The notes: generated from the letters alone by a model not told the origin. A stretch of 45,888 nucleotides of DNA from Polyangiaceae bacterium (GCA_022842465.1 JALHPN010000046.1:1-45888); one strand, 5' to 3'. Shown: positions 24,909 to 33,496, numbered from the stretch's first letter. Made by a program: numbers and translations.

Positions 24909-25490
24909 ATGCAGCCCTATCGTCCGCTACCGCCGCCTCCGCCGCCGCCTCCCTCGAAGGCGCCGCTCTTGCTCGGCATCGCCGCCCTCGTCGTCTGTCT
25001 CGGCGGGGTGGCCGGGGCCGCGTTCTTCCTCGTCGGGAGGAGCCGCGGCGAGGACGTCTCTGACCTCCCCGAGCTCGCGCGGGTGCAGGCGCTCCTCATG
25101 CCGCTCGACGCGTGCAAGATCACGTACGACTCCGCCTCGCGCCGCGACTACTGGAAGCACCTGCACGTCGCGAAGTGCTCGGACGAGTCGTTCCCGCCGT
25201 CGGTCCCCTTCGCGGTCGACCCGAGCTGGAAGACGAAGCGCCTCGCGTTCACGGCGACGCGCTCCTCCCGCACGGAGCGGTGGACGATTCGCGTCGACAA
25301 GCACAGGGTGGCGTTCCCCGACCTCCGCGAGGCTCTCGAGGGCATCGCCCCGCAGATCGCGACGGACTATCCCGCTCGCCTCGCGACGACGGTCGCCGAG
25401 TCGAAGAAGGCGAAAGACGACTACGAGGCAGCCCAGACCGAGCGCGCCCGCGCGGCGAAGCGCGCGAAGGAGTCCTACCCGTCGCGCTGA
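24909..25490 (+). CDS. Single-TM protein with poly-proline N-terminus, function unknown
   Basis: 193 aa. The N-terminus has eight consecutive prolines (residues 8-15). A TM helix follows (about 20-42, LLLGIAALVVCLGGVAGAAF), then a soluble domain with two Cys (DACKI, AKCSDES) and a C-terminal charged helix rich in Ala/Lys/Arg. The topology is probably N-in with the domain outside. The poly-Pro head would sit in the cytoplasm. Six bases after the barrel-like gene, so probably one operon. No family recognised. Confidence 0.6.
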   Translation: MQPYRPLPPPPPPPPSKAPLLLGIAALVVCLGGVAGAAFFLVGRSRGEDVSDLPELARVQALLMPLDACKITYDSASRRDYWKHLHVAKCSDESFPPSVPFAVDPSWKTKRLAFTATRSSRTERWTIRVDKHRVAFPDLREALEGIAPQIATDYPARLATTVAESKKAKDDYEAAQTERARAAKRAKESYPSR

Positions 25491-25523
25491 AGCGCCCCGC
25501 GCCGAAGCCGGCGAGGCGTGGCG

Positions 25524-26225
25524 TCAGGCGAGGCCGACGTAGAGGTTCTGGACGTCGTCGTCCTCGTCGATCGCCTCGAGGAACGCGACGACCTCGACGC
25601 GCTGCGCCTCGTCGAGGGTGACGGGGTTCTTCGCCTTCCAGATCTGCTGCGCCGACGTGACGACCCACTTCCGGTCCGCGAGCGCCTTGCTCACCGTGTC
25701 GACCTCGTTGGGCTCCGTGAAGAAGCGCGTCGCTCCCTCCTCGCCCGGCTCGAGGTCCTGCGCGCCGGCCTCGATGGCGGCCTCGTCCGGATCCGCGCCG
25801 CCCGGGGGAGGCGTCGCCTCGACCTGGCCGAGGCGCTGGAAGTCCCACGCCACCGAGCCCGACGCGCCGAGCTGGCCCTGCTTCTTGAACAGCACGCGGA
25901 TGTTCGCCGACGTCCGGTTCCGGTTGTCGGTCAGGCACTCGATGATGACGGGCACCTGGTGCGGGGCGAAGCCCTCGTACGTCACGGTCTCGTACTGCAC
26001 CGCTTCGTCGAGGAGGCCCGCGCCCTTCTTGATGGCCCGCTCGAGCGTGTCCTTCGGCATCGAGTGCTTGCGCGCGGCATCGACCGCCATGCGCAGGCGC
26101 GGGTTCATGCTCGGATCGGCGCCAGCTCGCGCGGCGACCATGATCTCCTTCGCGAGCTTCGTGAAGACCCGGCCCTTCGCGGCTGCCGATGCCTCACGCC
26201 CCTTCTGCTTCCACTGTGCACCCAT
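25524..26225 (-). CDS. YebC/PmpR/TACO1 family protein
   Basis: 233 aa from ATG 26223-26225. The family start is near-canonical ([20 protein letters not shown]), followed by [21 protein letters not shown], then a [10 protein letters not shown] segment, [19 protein letters not shown] and [13 protein letters not shown]. The ending is the usual acidic [13 protein letters not shown]. Family members have been described as transcriptional regulators and, more recently, as factors that relieve ribosome stalling at proline-rich stretches. The neighbouring genes with long Pro runs make the second role attractive here, but that is inference. Convergent with the single-TM gene. Confidence 0.9.
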   Translation of the reverse strand: MGAQWKQKGREASAAAKGRVFTKLAKEIMVAARAGADPSMNPRLRMAVDAARKHSMPKDTLERAIKKGAGLLDEAVQYETVTYEGFAPHQVPVIIECLTDNRNRTSANIRVLFKKQGQLGASGSVAWDFQRLGQVEATPPPGGADPDEAAIEAGAQDLEPGEEGATRFFTEPNEVDTVSKALADRKWVVTSAQQIWKAKNPVTLDEAQRVEVVAFLEAIDEDDDVQNLYVGLA

Positions 26226-26318
26226 GACCCGGATGCGGATAGCGCATCCCCGCTCCGAAGGAAACGGTGCCTGTGTGGCTAGGGTGTGTCCGTGAATCCA
26301 GGGCTCCGCTCCTTCTCG

Positions 26319-26342
26319 CCCGTGCCCGTGCCCGTGCCCGTG
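26319..26342. repeat. (CCCGTG)4 tandem repeat
   Basis: Four perfect copies of the hexamer CCCGTG in the left arm of the inverted-repeat element. It is the reverse complement of the block in the right arm, so the two could pair across about 160 bases as a long hairpin. Confidence 0.9.
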
Positions 26343-26450
26343 GGGCGCGATGCTGCCCAGCATCGAGCGCGCGGATCGAGCGCGAGCCACGTCCCCGACC
26401 CCACCTGCCGTCACCCATGTGCCGAGGCAGGAACGTCACCTAACTGCGTT

Positions 26451-26476
26451 GTTGCACCTTGTTGCACCGTTGCACC
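26451..26476. repeat. Three GTTGCACC direct repeats
   Basis: GTTGCACC occurs at 26451, 26461 and 26469, spaced 10 and 8 bases apart, near the middle of the inverted-repeat element. It could be a binding site for a transposase or host protein, or simple slippage. No function is shown by sequence. Confidence 0.6.
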
Positions 26477-26504
26477 GCGCCGGCGACTTCGAGGCCTCCA
26501 TCGC

Positions 26505-26540
26505 CGGGCACGGGCACGGGCACGGGCACGGGCACGGGCA
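26505..26540. repeat. (CGGGCA)6 tandem repeat
   Basis: Six perfect copies of CGGGCA in the right arm of the inverted-repeat element, flanked by CGC on the left and CGGGGGAGA on the right. The same flanks and unit occur within bchB at 41233. Confidence 0.9.
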
Positions 26541-26574
26541 CGGGGGAGAGCCTGAGAGAGTTCAGGGACACGCC

Positions 26575-26937
26575 CTAGCGGCTCTTGCCGTCGAAGGACG
26601 TGACCTTCACCTGGTCGAGATCGACCTCGTCGAGGCAGCGGACGTTCACGGCGACCATCGGCGCGCCGTCCGGCATCTTCCCTCGCGCGAACGACGTCAC
26701 TCCGCACGTGGAGCAGAAGAGATGGTGGATGACGTGCTTGTTGAACTGGTAGTCGGTCAGCGCGTCTCTGCCCGACAGGAGGCGAAAGGAGCTCTCCGGG
26801 AAGAACGCGAGGAGCGTCCCCTTCTTCCCGCACATGGAGCAGTTGCACGCGATGGCGGTCGACACCGTCCCTTCGAGCTCGAAGCGGACCTTCCGACAGT
26901 GACAGCCCCCGGTGTACGCGTGCGCTTCGGTCGTCAT
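26575..26937 (-). CDS. GFA/CENP-V domain zinc protein
   Basis: 120 aa. The zinc ligands of the GFA (glutathione-dependent formaldehyde-activating) family are visible: GCHCRKV (Cys12, Cys14), CNCSMCGKKG (Cys31, 33, 36) and FCSTCGV (Cys75, Cys78). The length is normal. Most members are of unknown substrate, with a few acting on glutathione adducts. The stop codon lies in the CTAG at the edge of the inverted-repeat element, so the last residues (FDGKSR) abut the insertion. The normal C-terminus may have been trimmed by only a few residues. Confidence 0.85.
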   Translation of the reverse strand: MTTEAHAYTGGCHCRKVRFELEGTVSTAIACNCSMCGKKGTLLAFFPESSFRLLSGRDALTDYQFNKHVIHHLFCSTCGVTSFARGKMPDGAPMVAVNVRCLDEVDLDQVKVTSFDGKSR

Positions 26938-27044
26938 GCGGCGACGATCGCATGGCCCGCGAGGGCGCGTCGAGAGCCCCCGAGCCGCAGCGAGCTGGCG
27001 CGCGTCGTGCTTGGGCGGCGAGGTCGAACGCGAAGGAGAGAACC

Positions 27045-27677
27045 ATGAACGCTCGCTCGATGCTCGCCGCCGTCGCGGCTCTCGCCATCCTCGTCGCCTG
27101 CCGCCGCCCGGAAGGTGAAACCTCGTCGACCCGCACCACGGGTGCGACGGACGACCCGTCGCGCACGACGACGACGACGCCAGGGACGGTGGGGCAGGGC
27201 ACGACAGAGGTCACCGGAACGCCCCAGGGCGGCAGGACGCCGCTCGTCGAGAGCGACCAGATGTTCCTGAAGAAGGCCGCCTCGGGCGCGCTCGCGGAGA
27301 TCGGCGCCGCGCGACACGTGACGACCGCGGGCTCGAATGCGGAGGTGAAGACGTACGCGACGAAGCTCCTCGCCGATCACACGAAGGCGCACGAGGAGCT
27401 GCAGAAGCTCGCGACGGAGAAGGGCATGACGCTTCCGGCGACGATCACCGGCGATCACCACGACATGGTCGGCGACCTCACGAAGCTCGGCGGCGCGCAG
27501 CTCGACAAGAAGTACGCGAAGGAGATGGTCGACGACCACGAGGAGGACGTGAAGGAGTTCCGCGAAGCCGCCAAGGATCTGAAGGACCCCGACCTCCGCG
27601 CGTGGGCGCAGAAGCAGGTCCCGATCCTCGAAGGTCACCTGACGGAGGCGAAGGCGCTCGACAAGAAGATCAAGTGA
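27045..27677 (+). CDS. DUF4142 lipoprotein
   Basis: 210 aa, with a strong AAGGAGAG before the ATG. The signal peptide ends with AILVAC, a lipobox with Cys19. A Thr/Ser/Gly-rich linker spans about 25-65. The helical DUF4142 (ferritin-like) domain follows: DQMFLKKAASGALAEIGAARH, KTYATKLLADHTKAHEELQKLA, and a DDHEEDVKEFREAAK helix. These proteins are abundant in soil bacteria. Residues resembling a metal site (His/Glu in ADHTKAHEEL) are present, but activity is unproven. It ends 18 bases from the convergent ppsR stop and marks the left border of the photosynthesis module. Confidence 0.85.
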   Translation: MNARSMLAAVAALAILVACRRPEGETSSTRTTGATDDPSRTTTTTPGTVGQGTTEVTGTPQGGRTPLVESDQMFLKKAASGALAEIGAARHVTTAGSNAEVKTYATKLLADHTKAHEELQKLATEKGMTLPATITGDHHDMVGDLTKLGGAQLDKKYAKEMVDDHEEDVKEFREAAKDLKDPDLRAWAQKQVPILEGHLTEAKALDKKIK

Positions 27678-27695
27678 CGCGCTCGCGTCCCGTCG

Positions 27696-29114
27696 TCAGC
27701 TGACGTCGTTCTCGGCGTCACCGTCTCCGAGGTTGTGCCGGCGGAGCTTCGAATAGAGGCCCTGCCGGCTCAGACCGAGGAGCTGCGCGGCGGACGCGCG
27801 GTTGTTACCGCTCACGTCGAGCGCCGCCTCGATGCAGAGGCGCTCGATGAGATCGGCCGACTCGCGCACGAGCTCCTTGAGCGGGACGCGGCCGACGAGC
27901 TCGCGGAGCTGATCGAGCGAGCGCGGCATCGCCGTCGCCGTCGTCGCACCCATCCGCGAGGAGACGGGCCGCACGGTGAAGCCGAAGCACGGCGTCTTCC
28001 CGTCGAGCGCCGAGACGGCGGTGACGAGGGCCTCCTGCGAGCTGCCGAAGTCACTCCGCACGATCGTGGAGAACGCGCGGACGCTCCCGTGCTCACGCAC
28101 GTTCGCGAGGATGATGTTGAGGTCGACGTTCGGGCGCCCGAGCCAGCGGTCGAGCGGCTGACCGAGGAGCTGGTTCTCGTTGCCCTGCTGGATGAGCTCG
28201 CAGAACGCGTCGTTCGTCGCCAGGATGCGGCGATCCTCGCCCGTCACGACGATGCCGTCGGGCATCGCGTCGAGGACGGCGAGCATGCGCGCGGCGCGTG
28301 GCGAGGCGGGCGCGACGCTGGCCGTGTGCGAGAACCGGAAGAGCACGAGCGCCGTGCTGGACTGGCGGAAGAGCGACGCCGAGAGCGTGACGGGGCGATC
28401 CTTCTGCCCGACGAACGCGATCTGCACGTCGCTCGGACGTGCGCCCGCCTCGACGGCGGCGACCAGCGCGTGGAGGGCAGGACGACTCTTGCCGTCGACG
28501 AGATCGTCGACGGGCTGGCCCTGGAGCGCCTGGGCCGATTCGCCCAGGATCGTCGCCGCCATCGGGTTCGCCTCGAGGACGCGTCGGGTCGTGGCGTCGA
28601 CGACGAGCACGCCTTCTCCGGCGACGTGGAAGAGGACGCGGTAGCGGGTGTCGGCCTGGCGGAGCCGACCGTACTCGCGATCGACGGCCTGCTGCGTCGT
28701 GACGAGCCGCTGCTGTAGGGCAGACATCGGGCGGAGGTCGCGCCCGAGGAGGACGACGTGGCGTTCGTCGTCGAGGAGGACGCCCGACACGCGGAGGGGG
28801 ATCTCGCCGAGCCCTTCGACCTCGACGTTCAGCTCGCGCGAGCGCTTCGTGCGGCCCTCGCGTGCCTCCCGGAGGAGCGGCTCGATCTTCGTGCGGGTGT
28901 CGGTGGCGACGACCTCGAGGCACGGCTTGCCTACGAGCTTCTTCCAGCCGGGCTTGGGCTCGATCCCTTCGCCGAGGGTGACGTCGGCGATCACGCCTTC
29001 GTCGTCCACCACGAACGCAACGTCGGAGGTGGCCGTGATCAAGCGAGAAGAAGCGTCGGACAGGCGCGGAGCGCTCTTGCGTCCACGGCTCGGTGCTCGG
29101 TGCATTAAGGCCAT
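27696..29114 (-). CDS. ppsR: PpsR/CrtJ-type photosynthesis repressor
   Basis: 472 aa. The N-terminal PAS domain (about 25-130), a Q-linker helix (LQQRLVTTQQAVDREYGRL), PAS (150-265) and PAS (270-380) are followed by a Fis-type helix-turn-helix (NNRASAAQLLGLSRQGLYSKL, about 437-457). Cys427 in IERLCIEAAL is at the place of the redox-active Cys reported in the purple-bacterial HTH domain. Other Cys are in GKPCLE, DAFCEL and TPCFGF. PpsR represses bch, crt and puc genes under oxygen or light by binding TGT-N12-ACA. A double motif of this type lies before bchF (44440-44473). As the last gene of the unit it would repress its own operon. Starts at 29114 or 29105 are possible. Confidence 0.92.
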   Translation of the reverse strand: MALMHRAPSRGRKSAPRLSDASSRLITATSDVAFVVDDEGVIADVTLGEGIEPKPGWKKLVGKPCLEVVATDTRTKIEPLLREAREGRTKRSRELNVEVEGLGEIPLRVSGVLLDDERHVVLLGRDLRPMSALQQRLVTTQQAVDREYGRLRQADTRYRVLFHVAGEGVLVVDATTRRVLEANPMAATILGESAQALQGQPVDDLVDGKSRPALHALVAAVEAGARPSDVQIAFVGQKDRPVTLSASLFRQSSTALVLFRFSHTASVAPASPRAARMLAVLDAMPDGIVVTGEDRRILATNDAFCELIQQGNENQLLGQPLDRWLGRPNVDLNIILANVREHGSVRAFSTIVRSDFGSSQEALVTAVSALDGKTPCFGFTVRPVSSRMGATTATAMPRSLDQLRELVGRVPLKELVRESADLIERLCIEAALDVSGNNRASAAQLLGLSRQGLYSKLRRHNLGDGDAENDVS

Positions 29115-29147
29115 CCGTGAGGCAGAAGGGCGTGTTTGGAAGCCACG

Positions 29148-30152
29148 CTATTCCGACCTACCGATAGCACGATTTTCCAGCCATCTCACAGCCTCTGCGG
29201 CGTCTGTGCAGAAAGCCGCTCCGATCTTCGCCGCGAACGTCGCCATGGCGCGCTCGTCGAGCGATCCGCCGATCATGAGGGCCGTCTCCTCGTGGCACGA
29301 CGCCTTCTTCACGCTCGCCGCGAGCCGCGCGAGCTTCGGCATCAGCTTGGCGCTCGAGATCGTGAGGCCCACGAGATCGACCCTCTCTTCGGCGACGAGC
29401 GCCAGGAGCTCCGTCTCGTCCATGGCCGCGTTCACGTGGACCCCCCATCCTGCGCGGCGGAAGAGCTCTCCGAGGAGATAGAGGCCGAGCGTGTGCTGCT
29501 CGCCCGGCGTTGCGCAGAGGACGACGAGGCCGCGTTGGTAGGTCGACACGATGGAGCTCGAACCGAGCACCGTCACGACCTGCTGCAGCGTGCCGAGCCC
29601 CACCGTGACCTCGGTGAAGCTCCGCGTGTCCTCCATCCACTGCGCTCCGAGCAGGCGCGCCGACCCGCCGACGAGCGCGAGGAGGATGGTCTCGAGGGTC
29701 AGGCCCTGCTTCGCGATCGACTCCACGAAGCCGAGCGCGCTCGTCAGGTCCGCGTTCGCGGCGAGCGTCGCGAAGCGATCGAGCTCCTCGTCGGACGGCG
29801 GCAGGCGCGCGTCGGGGCAGGGGACGACGGCGAGGGCTTCCTCCTCGTGCCCGTGCGCGAGCACGAGACGCGGGACGACTTGCGCCTGGATCGTCTCGAG
29901 CAGATTGGTCCGCGACTCCGGCGCCGACGTGTCGTGGGCCGTTCGCACGTGACCGCGATCCTCCACGATCGAGAGGTGCCGTCCGAGTTCGCTGGCGCGG
30001 GGCGGAGTTCCCTTGAACATGCTTTCGGGCACGCGGTGAGCACCTGCCCCACCCCGCTCCGATCTCGTCGCACCAGGTGCGTCGAGCGTCAACCTGGAAA
30101 GGTCGATCGCTCGCTCCTGTGCAACGTCTGTCCAGCTTCCGCGATCGCTCAT
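29148..30152 (-). CDS. ppaA: PpaA/AerR-type cobalamin-binding antirepressor
   Basis: 334 aa, longer at the N-terminus than typical AerR. The first 125 residues are poorly conserved. The helical cap contains LLGAQWMEDTRSFTEVTVGLG. The B12-binding Rossmann domain follows with VVLCATPGEQHTLGLYLLGEL (His in EQH), RRAGWGVHV, and VDLVGLTISSAKLMPKL near the second loop. Family members bind cobalamin and, in light, antagonise PpsR/CrtJ. The ATG overlaps the puhE stop (ATGA) and ppsR begins 33 bases downstream, so antirepressor and repressor are made from the same transcript. Confidence 0.88.
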   Translation of the reverse strand: MSDRGSWTDVAQERAIDLSRLTLDAPGATRSERGGAGAHRVPESMFKGTPPRASELGRHLSIVEDRGHVRTAHDTSAPESRTNLLETIQAQVVPRLVLAHGHEEEALAVVPCPDARLPPSDEELDRFATLAANADLTSALGFVESIAKQGLTLETILLALVGGSARLLGAQWMEDTRSFTEVTVGLGTLQQVVTVLGSSSIVSTYQRGLVVLCATPGEQHTLGLYLLGELFRRAGWGVHVNAAMDETELLALVAEERVDLVGLTISSAKLMPKLARLAASVKKASCHEETALMIGGSLDERAMATFAAKIGAAFCTDAAEAVRWLENRAIGRSE

Positions 30153-30970
30153 GGAACGCTCCGTTCATGCAGCATGGGGCGCGCCGCCTCGCCTGATGCA
30201 GCGCGTCGAATGATCCAGCGCCACAACCTTGCTTCGCGAAGCGGAACGGCGAGGAAGATGTGCTCGACGACGGCGAGGCCGAGGAGCGCAGCGACGAGAG
30301 AACGACCGACCTGGTCGACCTCGCCAACGTTTGTCGAGAGTGCGTCGCGCAGGAGGATCGCTGTGACGGTGCCGCCGACGAGGATCGAGCACGGCAAGAG
30401 CGCGTTCAGCCGTGCGCGTCGGAAATAGGTGGCGAGGTAACGGAGGTGCTCCGGCACGAACTCCTCGGTCAGGTTCCGCACGCCGAGGAAGACGTTCAGC
30501 TTCGCCGAGAGCCGCATCACCCAGAGGACGAGGAAGGTGTGCGGTGCGACCTGGTTCGGCGCCTCCCACGTGAGCGCGAATGTCGCGGCGAGCGTCACGA
30601 CCAGCGCGACCTCGTGATGGAGGATCGCCGCCGTCGCGTAGACGAACCGGTCGAGTCCTCGCGCGTCCGGCGGGCAGGCGATCTTGCGTGGGCCGGTCAC
30701 GACGCCGAGGAGAAAGGTGACCTCATGAAAGCCCCACAGCACGACGGCGGCGACGAACGCCGCATACGCGGCCCACGTCGCGTCGAGCCCGCGCGTCATC
30801 ACGAGGGCAACCCCCGCGAGCACACCGAGCCCGCCGGCGACGCCGACGGTCGCGCGGAGCGCCGACCGGTCGAGCCACACTGCGCGGAGGACGACGGCCG
30901 TGCTGAGCCACCACGTCCCGAGGACGAAGAGCGCAGCCCAGGCTTGCGGGGGGAGGAGCGCCACGTTCAC
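30149..30970 (-). CDS. puhE: Photosynthetic complex assembly protein PuhE
   Basis: 273 aa from GTG 30968-30970, which overlaps the acsF stop (GTGA). A second GTG two codons later is possible. Multi-TM (about seven) with the family signature [29 protein letters not shown] and [29 protein letters not shown]. PuhE (DUF3623) affects reaction-centre and bacteriochlorophyll levels in purple bacteria. It acts in the inner membrane. The position right after acsF is as in several proteobacterial clusters, but hemA, which commonly follows, is replaced here by ppaA and ppsR. Confidence 0.92.
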   Translation of the reverse strand: MNVALLPPQAWAALFVLGTWWLSTAVVLRAVWLDRSALRATVGVAGGLGVLAGVALVMTRGLDATWAAYAAFVAAVVLWGFHEVTFLLGVVTGPRKIACPPDARGLDRFVYATAAILHHEVALVVTLAATFALTWEAPNQVAPHTFLVLWVMRLSAKLNVFLGVRNLTEEFVPEHLRYLATYFRRARLNALLPCSILVGGTVTAILLRDALSTNVGEVDQVGRSLVAALLGLAVVEHIFLAVPLREARLWRWIIRRAASGEAARPMLHERSVP

Positions 30971-32061
30971 CAGGTCGGCGCGACGCGCATCTCGGTAGGG
31001 AGAGGGTTCTTCTTCGTCGGGAGGAAGTAGAGCCCGACCAGGGTCGCGACCACCTTCACCTGGCAGCCGAGCGCACGCAGCTTCGAGACCACGGAGCCCT
31101 TCTTCTCGAGCGCAGCCATCTCGGTCGCGAGATCACGCAGGCGCCGGAGGCCGGCGAGGAACTTCGGGTTCTCGACGTCGAGGAGGACCGGGAAGACCTG
31201 CTTCGAGATCTCGGTCGTGAGACGGAAGACATCCATCCCGTAGGCCTCGGGGTCGATGCCGAGCGCCTCGTGGAACGCCGGCCGCGTGTGATCGCGCACG
31301 AACATCGTCGCGAAGACGGCGACCTGGAAGAAGCGGATCCAGAGGAGGTTCAGCCCGCGGAGGAGCGAGGGCGTCGCGCGCATCATCAGCGCGAGCGCCT
31401 CGCCGTGGCGGAACTCGTCGTTGCACCACTGCTCGAACCACTGGAAGATCGGATGAAACCGCTTCTCGGGGTGCGCCTCGAGGTGGCGGAAGATCTTGAT
31501 GTACCGCGCGTAGCCGATCTTCTCGGAGAGGTACGTCGCGTACAGGATGAACTTCGGGCTGAAGAACGTGTACTTCTTCGCCTTCACGAGGAAGCTCATG
31601 TCGACGGACACGCCGAAGTCCTTCAGGCACTCGTTGATGAACCCGGCATGGCGCGCTTCGTCGCGGCTCAAGAACTTGAACAGGTTCACCATGTCCGGGT
31701 TCGTGCTCCGCTTCCGGATCTCCGCGTAGAGGACGCAGCCCGAGAACTCGGAGGTGAGCGAGCTCACCATGAAGTCGACGAGCTCCTTGCGGAGCGGCTC
31801 GGAGAGGGAGGCCGGGTCGAACGACCACGTCTCGTCCCGGTGGAAGTGCTTCCGGTTGGTGTCCGACCGAAACTCCTGGATGAGCGCGTCCCACTCGGCG
31901 CGGATCGGCGTCACGTCGAAGCGGTTCATCGCCGCGAAGTCCGTCGTGTAGAAGCGCGGGGAGAGCGTGGTCGTCTCGGTCGCCTTCATCGTGACGTCGT
32001 TCGGAAACGACGCGGCGGGGATTCCGAGATCGAGGTCGAGGTCGCGTGCCGTGGCGCTCAT
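30967..32061 (-). CDS. acsF: Aerobic Mg-protoporphyrin IX monomethyl ester oxidative cyclase
   Basis: 364 aa. The di-iron carboxylate motifs are visible: Glu105 in [17 protein letters not shown] (Glu135, His138) and NDEFRHGEA (Glu216, His219). Strongly conserved stretches include [32 protein letters not shown] and [15 protein letters not shown]. The enzyme uses O2 to form ring E, giving protochlorophyllide. Its presence, with no bchE in view, points to bacteriochlorophyll synthesis under oxic conditions. The ATG overlaps the stop of the 95-aa gene. The length matches the family. Confidence 0.97.
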   Translation of the reverse strand: MSATARDLDLDLGIPAASFPNDVTMKATETTTLSPRFYTTDFAAMNRFDVTPIRAEWDALIQEFRSDTNRKHFHRDETWSFDPASLSEPLRKELVDFMVSSLTSEFSGCVLYAEIRKRSTNPDMVNLFKFLSRDEARHAGFINECLKDFGVSVDMSFLVKAKKYTFFSPKFILYATYLSEKIGYARYIKIFRHLEAHPEKRFHPIFQWFEQWCNDEFRHGEALALMMRATPSLLRGLNLLWIRFFQVAVFATMFVRDHTRPAFHEALGIDPEAYGMDVFRLTTEISKQVFPVLLDVENPKFLAGLRRLRDLATEMAALEKKGSVVSKLRALGCQVKVVATLVGLYFLPTKKNPLPTEMRVAPTW

Positions 32062-32345
32062 GAGATTCTCCGATCACTGAAGCTGACTTCGAGCAGCTCG
32101 AGACATTCGACGTCGCCGGTGAGACGCGTCCAGGTGCGCTCGAGCCACGACGCACGCGTGAGCGTGGCGCGGCGGCGCTCGACCTTGGTTTCACCGAAGG
32201 AGGGGCACGGTACGTCGCCGTGGAGACGGAGCTCGTCGCCCGGCTCGAGGACGACGTCGCCGTCGATCTCGACGTGCGCCGAGAGGTCCTCGGGCAGGTG
32301 CGAGACGCGAAGCGTGCAGTCGACCTCGAACGAGCGGGAGCTCAT
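32058..32345 (-). CDS. Small conserved-position protein between puhC and acsF
   Basis: 95 aa, soluble, mostly predicted beta-strand ([37 protein letters not shown]) and a C-terminal [17 protein letters not shown]. Both ends overlap neighbours by 4 nt (puhC TGA/ATG and its own TGA/acsF ATG), so it is under tight co-translation. From memory, a small hypothetical protein occupies this slot in several aerobic anoxygenic proteobacteria. I cannot confirm that it is homologous here. Because it sits directly before acsF, a role with the cyclase (a helper subunit) is a reasonable guess. No metal or Cys motif beyond three dispersed Cys. Confidence 0.75.
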   Translation of the reverse strand: MSSRSFEVDCTLRVSHLPEDLSAHVEIDGDVVLEPGDELRLHGDVPCPSFGETKVERRRATLTRASWLERTWTRLTGDVECLELLEVSFSDRRIS

Positions 32346-32806
32346 CGCGGCCCCTCGAGGAGCTTGGCGAACGCGCCGGTGTTCGTGGGGCCGAACGCGT
32401 CGAGGTCGACTTTGTGGCCGCTCTGGCGGTCTTCGAGGACGAGGCGCCCGTCCGCCTCGCGCGCGAGGCGGAAGACGGCGTCGCGGCTCAGCGACTCGAG
32501 CTTCCGCGTGCGGAACATCCCGCGGAGGACGCCGCGGACGAAGCCGTTCGTGCCCGGGGGGTAGGCCGCCACCTCGTGGCCGCTGGCGGCGTCGAGCGCG
32601 GCGACCGTCCCGTCGGGGCGGTCCTCGAAGCGGAGCTCGACCGAGGCCATCGCCGGCTGCGGGACGGCAGCCAGGGCTGCCTCGACGTTCTGCCGGCGCG
32701 CGGCGCCCGCGAGCGCCATCGAGAGGACGAGGAGCACGGCGGCGCCGACGATGGCCCCGCGAGGAACCGAGATGTCGTGGTGATGCGGCTTGGCGGTCGT
32801 TCCCAT
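32342..32806 (-). CDS. puhC: Photosynthetic complex assembly protein PuhC
   Basis: 154 aa from ATG 32804-32806, 17 bases after puhB, with GAGGAC as the SD. A short cytoplasmic N-terminus with HHHD is followed by one TM (GAIVGAAVLLVLSMALAGAA) and a periplasmic domain with ELRFEDRPDGTVAALDAASG, YPPGTNGFVRGVLRGMFRTR and LEDRQSGHKVDLDAFGPTN. This is the PuhC pattern. It supports LH1-reaction-centre assembly at the membrane. Its stop overlaps the start of the 95-aa gene. Confidence 0.9.
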   Translation of the reverse strand: MGTTAKPHHHDISVPRGAIVGAAVLLVLSMALAGAARRQNVEAALAAVPQPAMASVELRFEDRPDGTVAALDAASGHEVAAYPPGTNGFVRGVLRGMFRTRKLESLSRDAVFRLAREADGRLVLEDRQSGHKVDLDAFGPTNTGAFAKLLEGPR

Positions 32807-32823
32807 CGTGTCCTCGTCGCGGC

Positions 32824-33495
32824 CTACTGGCCGGCCTCTGCGAGCGCGGGGCGGGGGGCGCGCACGGGCACGGGCGCCGCAGGCGCTTCGTGCTTCGCGA
32901 CGCGGATCGCGACGTCGGACGCCGCCGCCCAGGCCTTCACGGCCTCGGCGAGGAGCGCGGCGACGCGAGCGGGCTCGGCGATCGCGCGGAGCGCCGGTCG
33001 CGCACGAACGACGTTCTTCGGGGCCACGTGCGGCCAGAGGTGCAGCCAGGCGATGCGGTTCGGCTCCGTGATCCGGAGCACGATGTCGCCGTCGCCTTCC
33101 TTCCGCACCGCGACGTCGGCAGACGCGAGCTGCTTGAAGGGCAGGTTCCACGTCATCGGTATCGCGATGCCGATCCGCATGACGATGCGGTGGGTCGTGA
33201 TCGTGTAGACCGACGACCGCGCATAGAAGAAGGCGAGGAGGTGGACGACGGCGAGGCACCCTACCGCGAGGAGGAGCGCCACCCCCAGCCCGGAGAAGCC
33301 GGCGCCCTGCTCGCCGCGGAACGCGCTGATGGCGCGGAGCCCGACGAGCACGGCGAAGTAGGCCGCGAGCCAGCGGGTCTTGAAGGTCTGCCGCGCGAGG
33401 GCGCGCCACGCGGGGCGGCCCTGCCAGACGATGCTCTCGCCCGGCGGGAGCTCCGTCGGAAGGCCAGGGATCGGCTCGAAGTCGAGGTCGCTCAT
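32824..33495 (-). CDS. puhB: Photosynthetic complex assembly protein PuhB
   Basis: 223 aa. N-terminal GLPTELPPGESIVWQGRPAW and the segment FKTRWLAAYFAVLVGL, then TM helices, then a bacterial PH-like domain with YTITTHRIVMRIGIAIP, NLPFKQLASADV and GDIVLRITEPNRI. PuhB helps assemble the reaction centre and LH1. The C-terminal tail is Pro/Ala-rich (APAAPVPVRAPRPALAEAG) and includes a short GGGCAC-type repeat at DNA level. The ATG is one base after the puhA stop. Confidence 0.93.
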   Translation of the reverse strand: MSDLDFEPIPGLPTELPPGESIVWQGRPAWRALARQTFKTRWLAAYFAVLVGLRAISAFRGEQGAGFSGLGVALLLAVGCLAVVHLLAFFYARSSVYTITTHRIVMRIGIAIPMTWNLPFKQLASADVAVRKEGDGDIVLRITEPNRIAWLHLWPHVAPKNVVRARPALRAIAEPARVAALLAEAVKAWAAASDVAIRVAKHEAPAAPVPVRAPRPALAEAGQ

Positions 33496-33496
33496 G

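Larger units (their letters stand above)
26279..26578. mobile_element. 300-bp inverted-repeat (MITE-like) element
   Basis: The left end CTAGGGTGTGTCCGTGAA (26279-26296) and the reverse complement of the right end, CTAGGGCGTGTCCCTGAA (26561-26578), match at 16 of 18 positions. Similarity continues inward as a degenerate block that runs into CCCGTG repeats on each side. There is no coding frame of its own. CTAG at both edges may be part of the repeat or a duplicated 4-bp target. It fills the whole space between the YebC start and the GFA stop. The right edge supplies the TAG stop of the GFA gene (26575-26577). The structure suggests a non-autonomous transposon. No transposase is in the window. 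Confidence 0.55.

Noticed and set aside
26286..26555. Frame ending in alternating Arg-Ala residues
   Set aside because: It is only the translation of the GGGCAC array in the inverted-repeat element.
27694..27705. Palindrome CGTCAGCTGACG between the DUF4142 and ppsR stops as a terminator
   Set aside because: No loop and no T-tract, and it overlaps the ppsR stop. Probably chance in GC-rich DNA.
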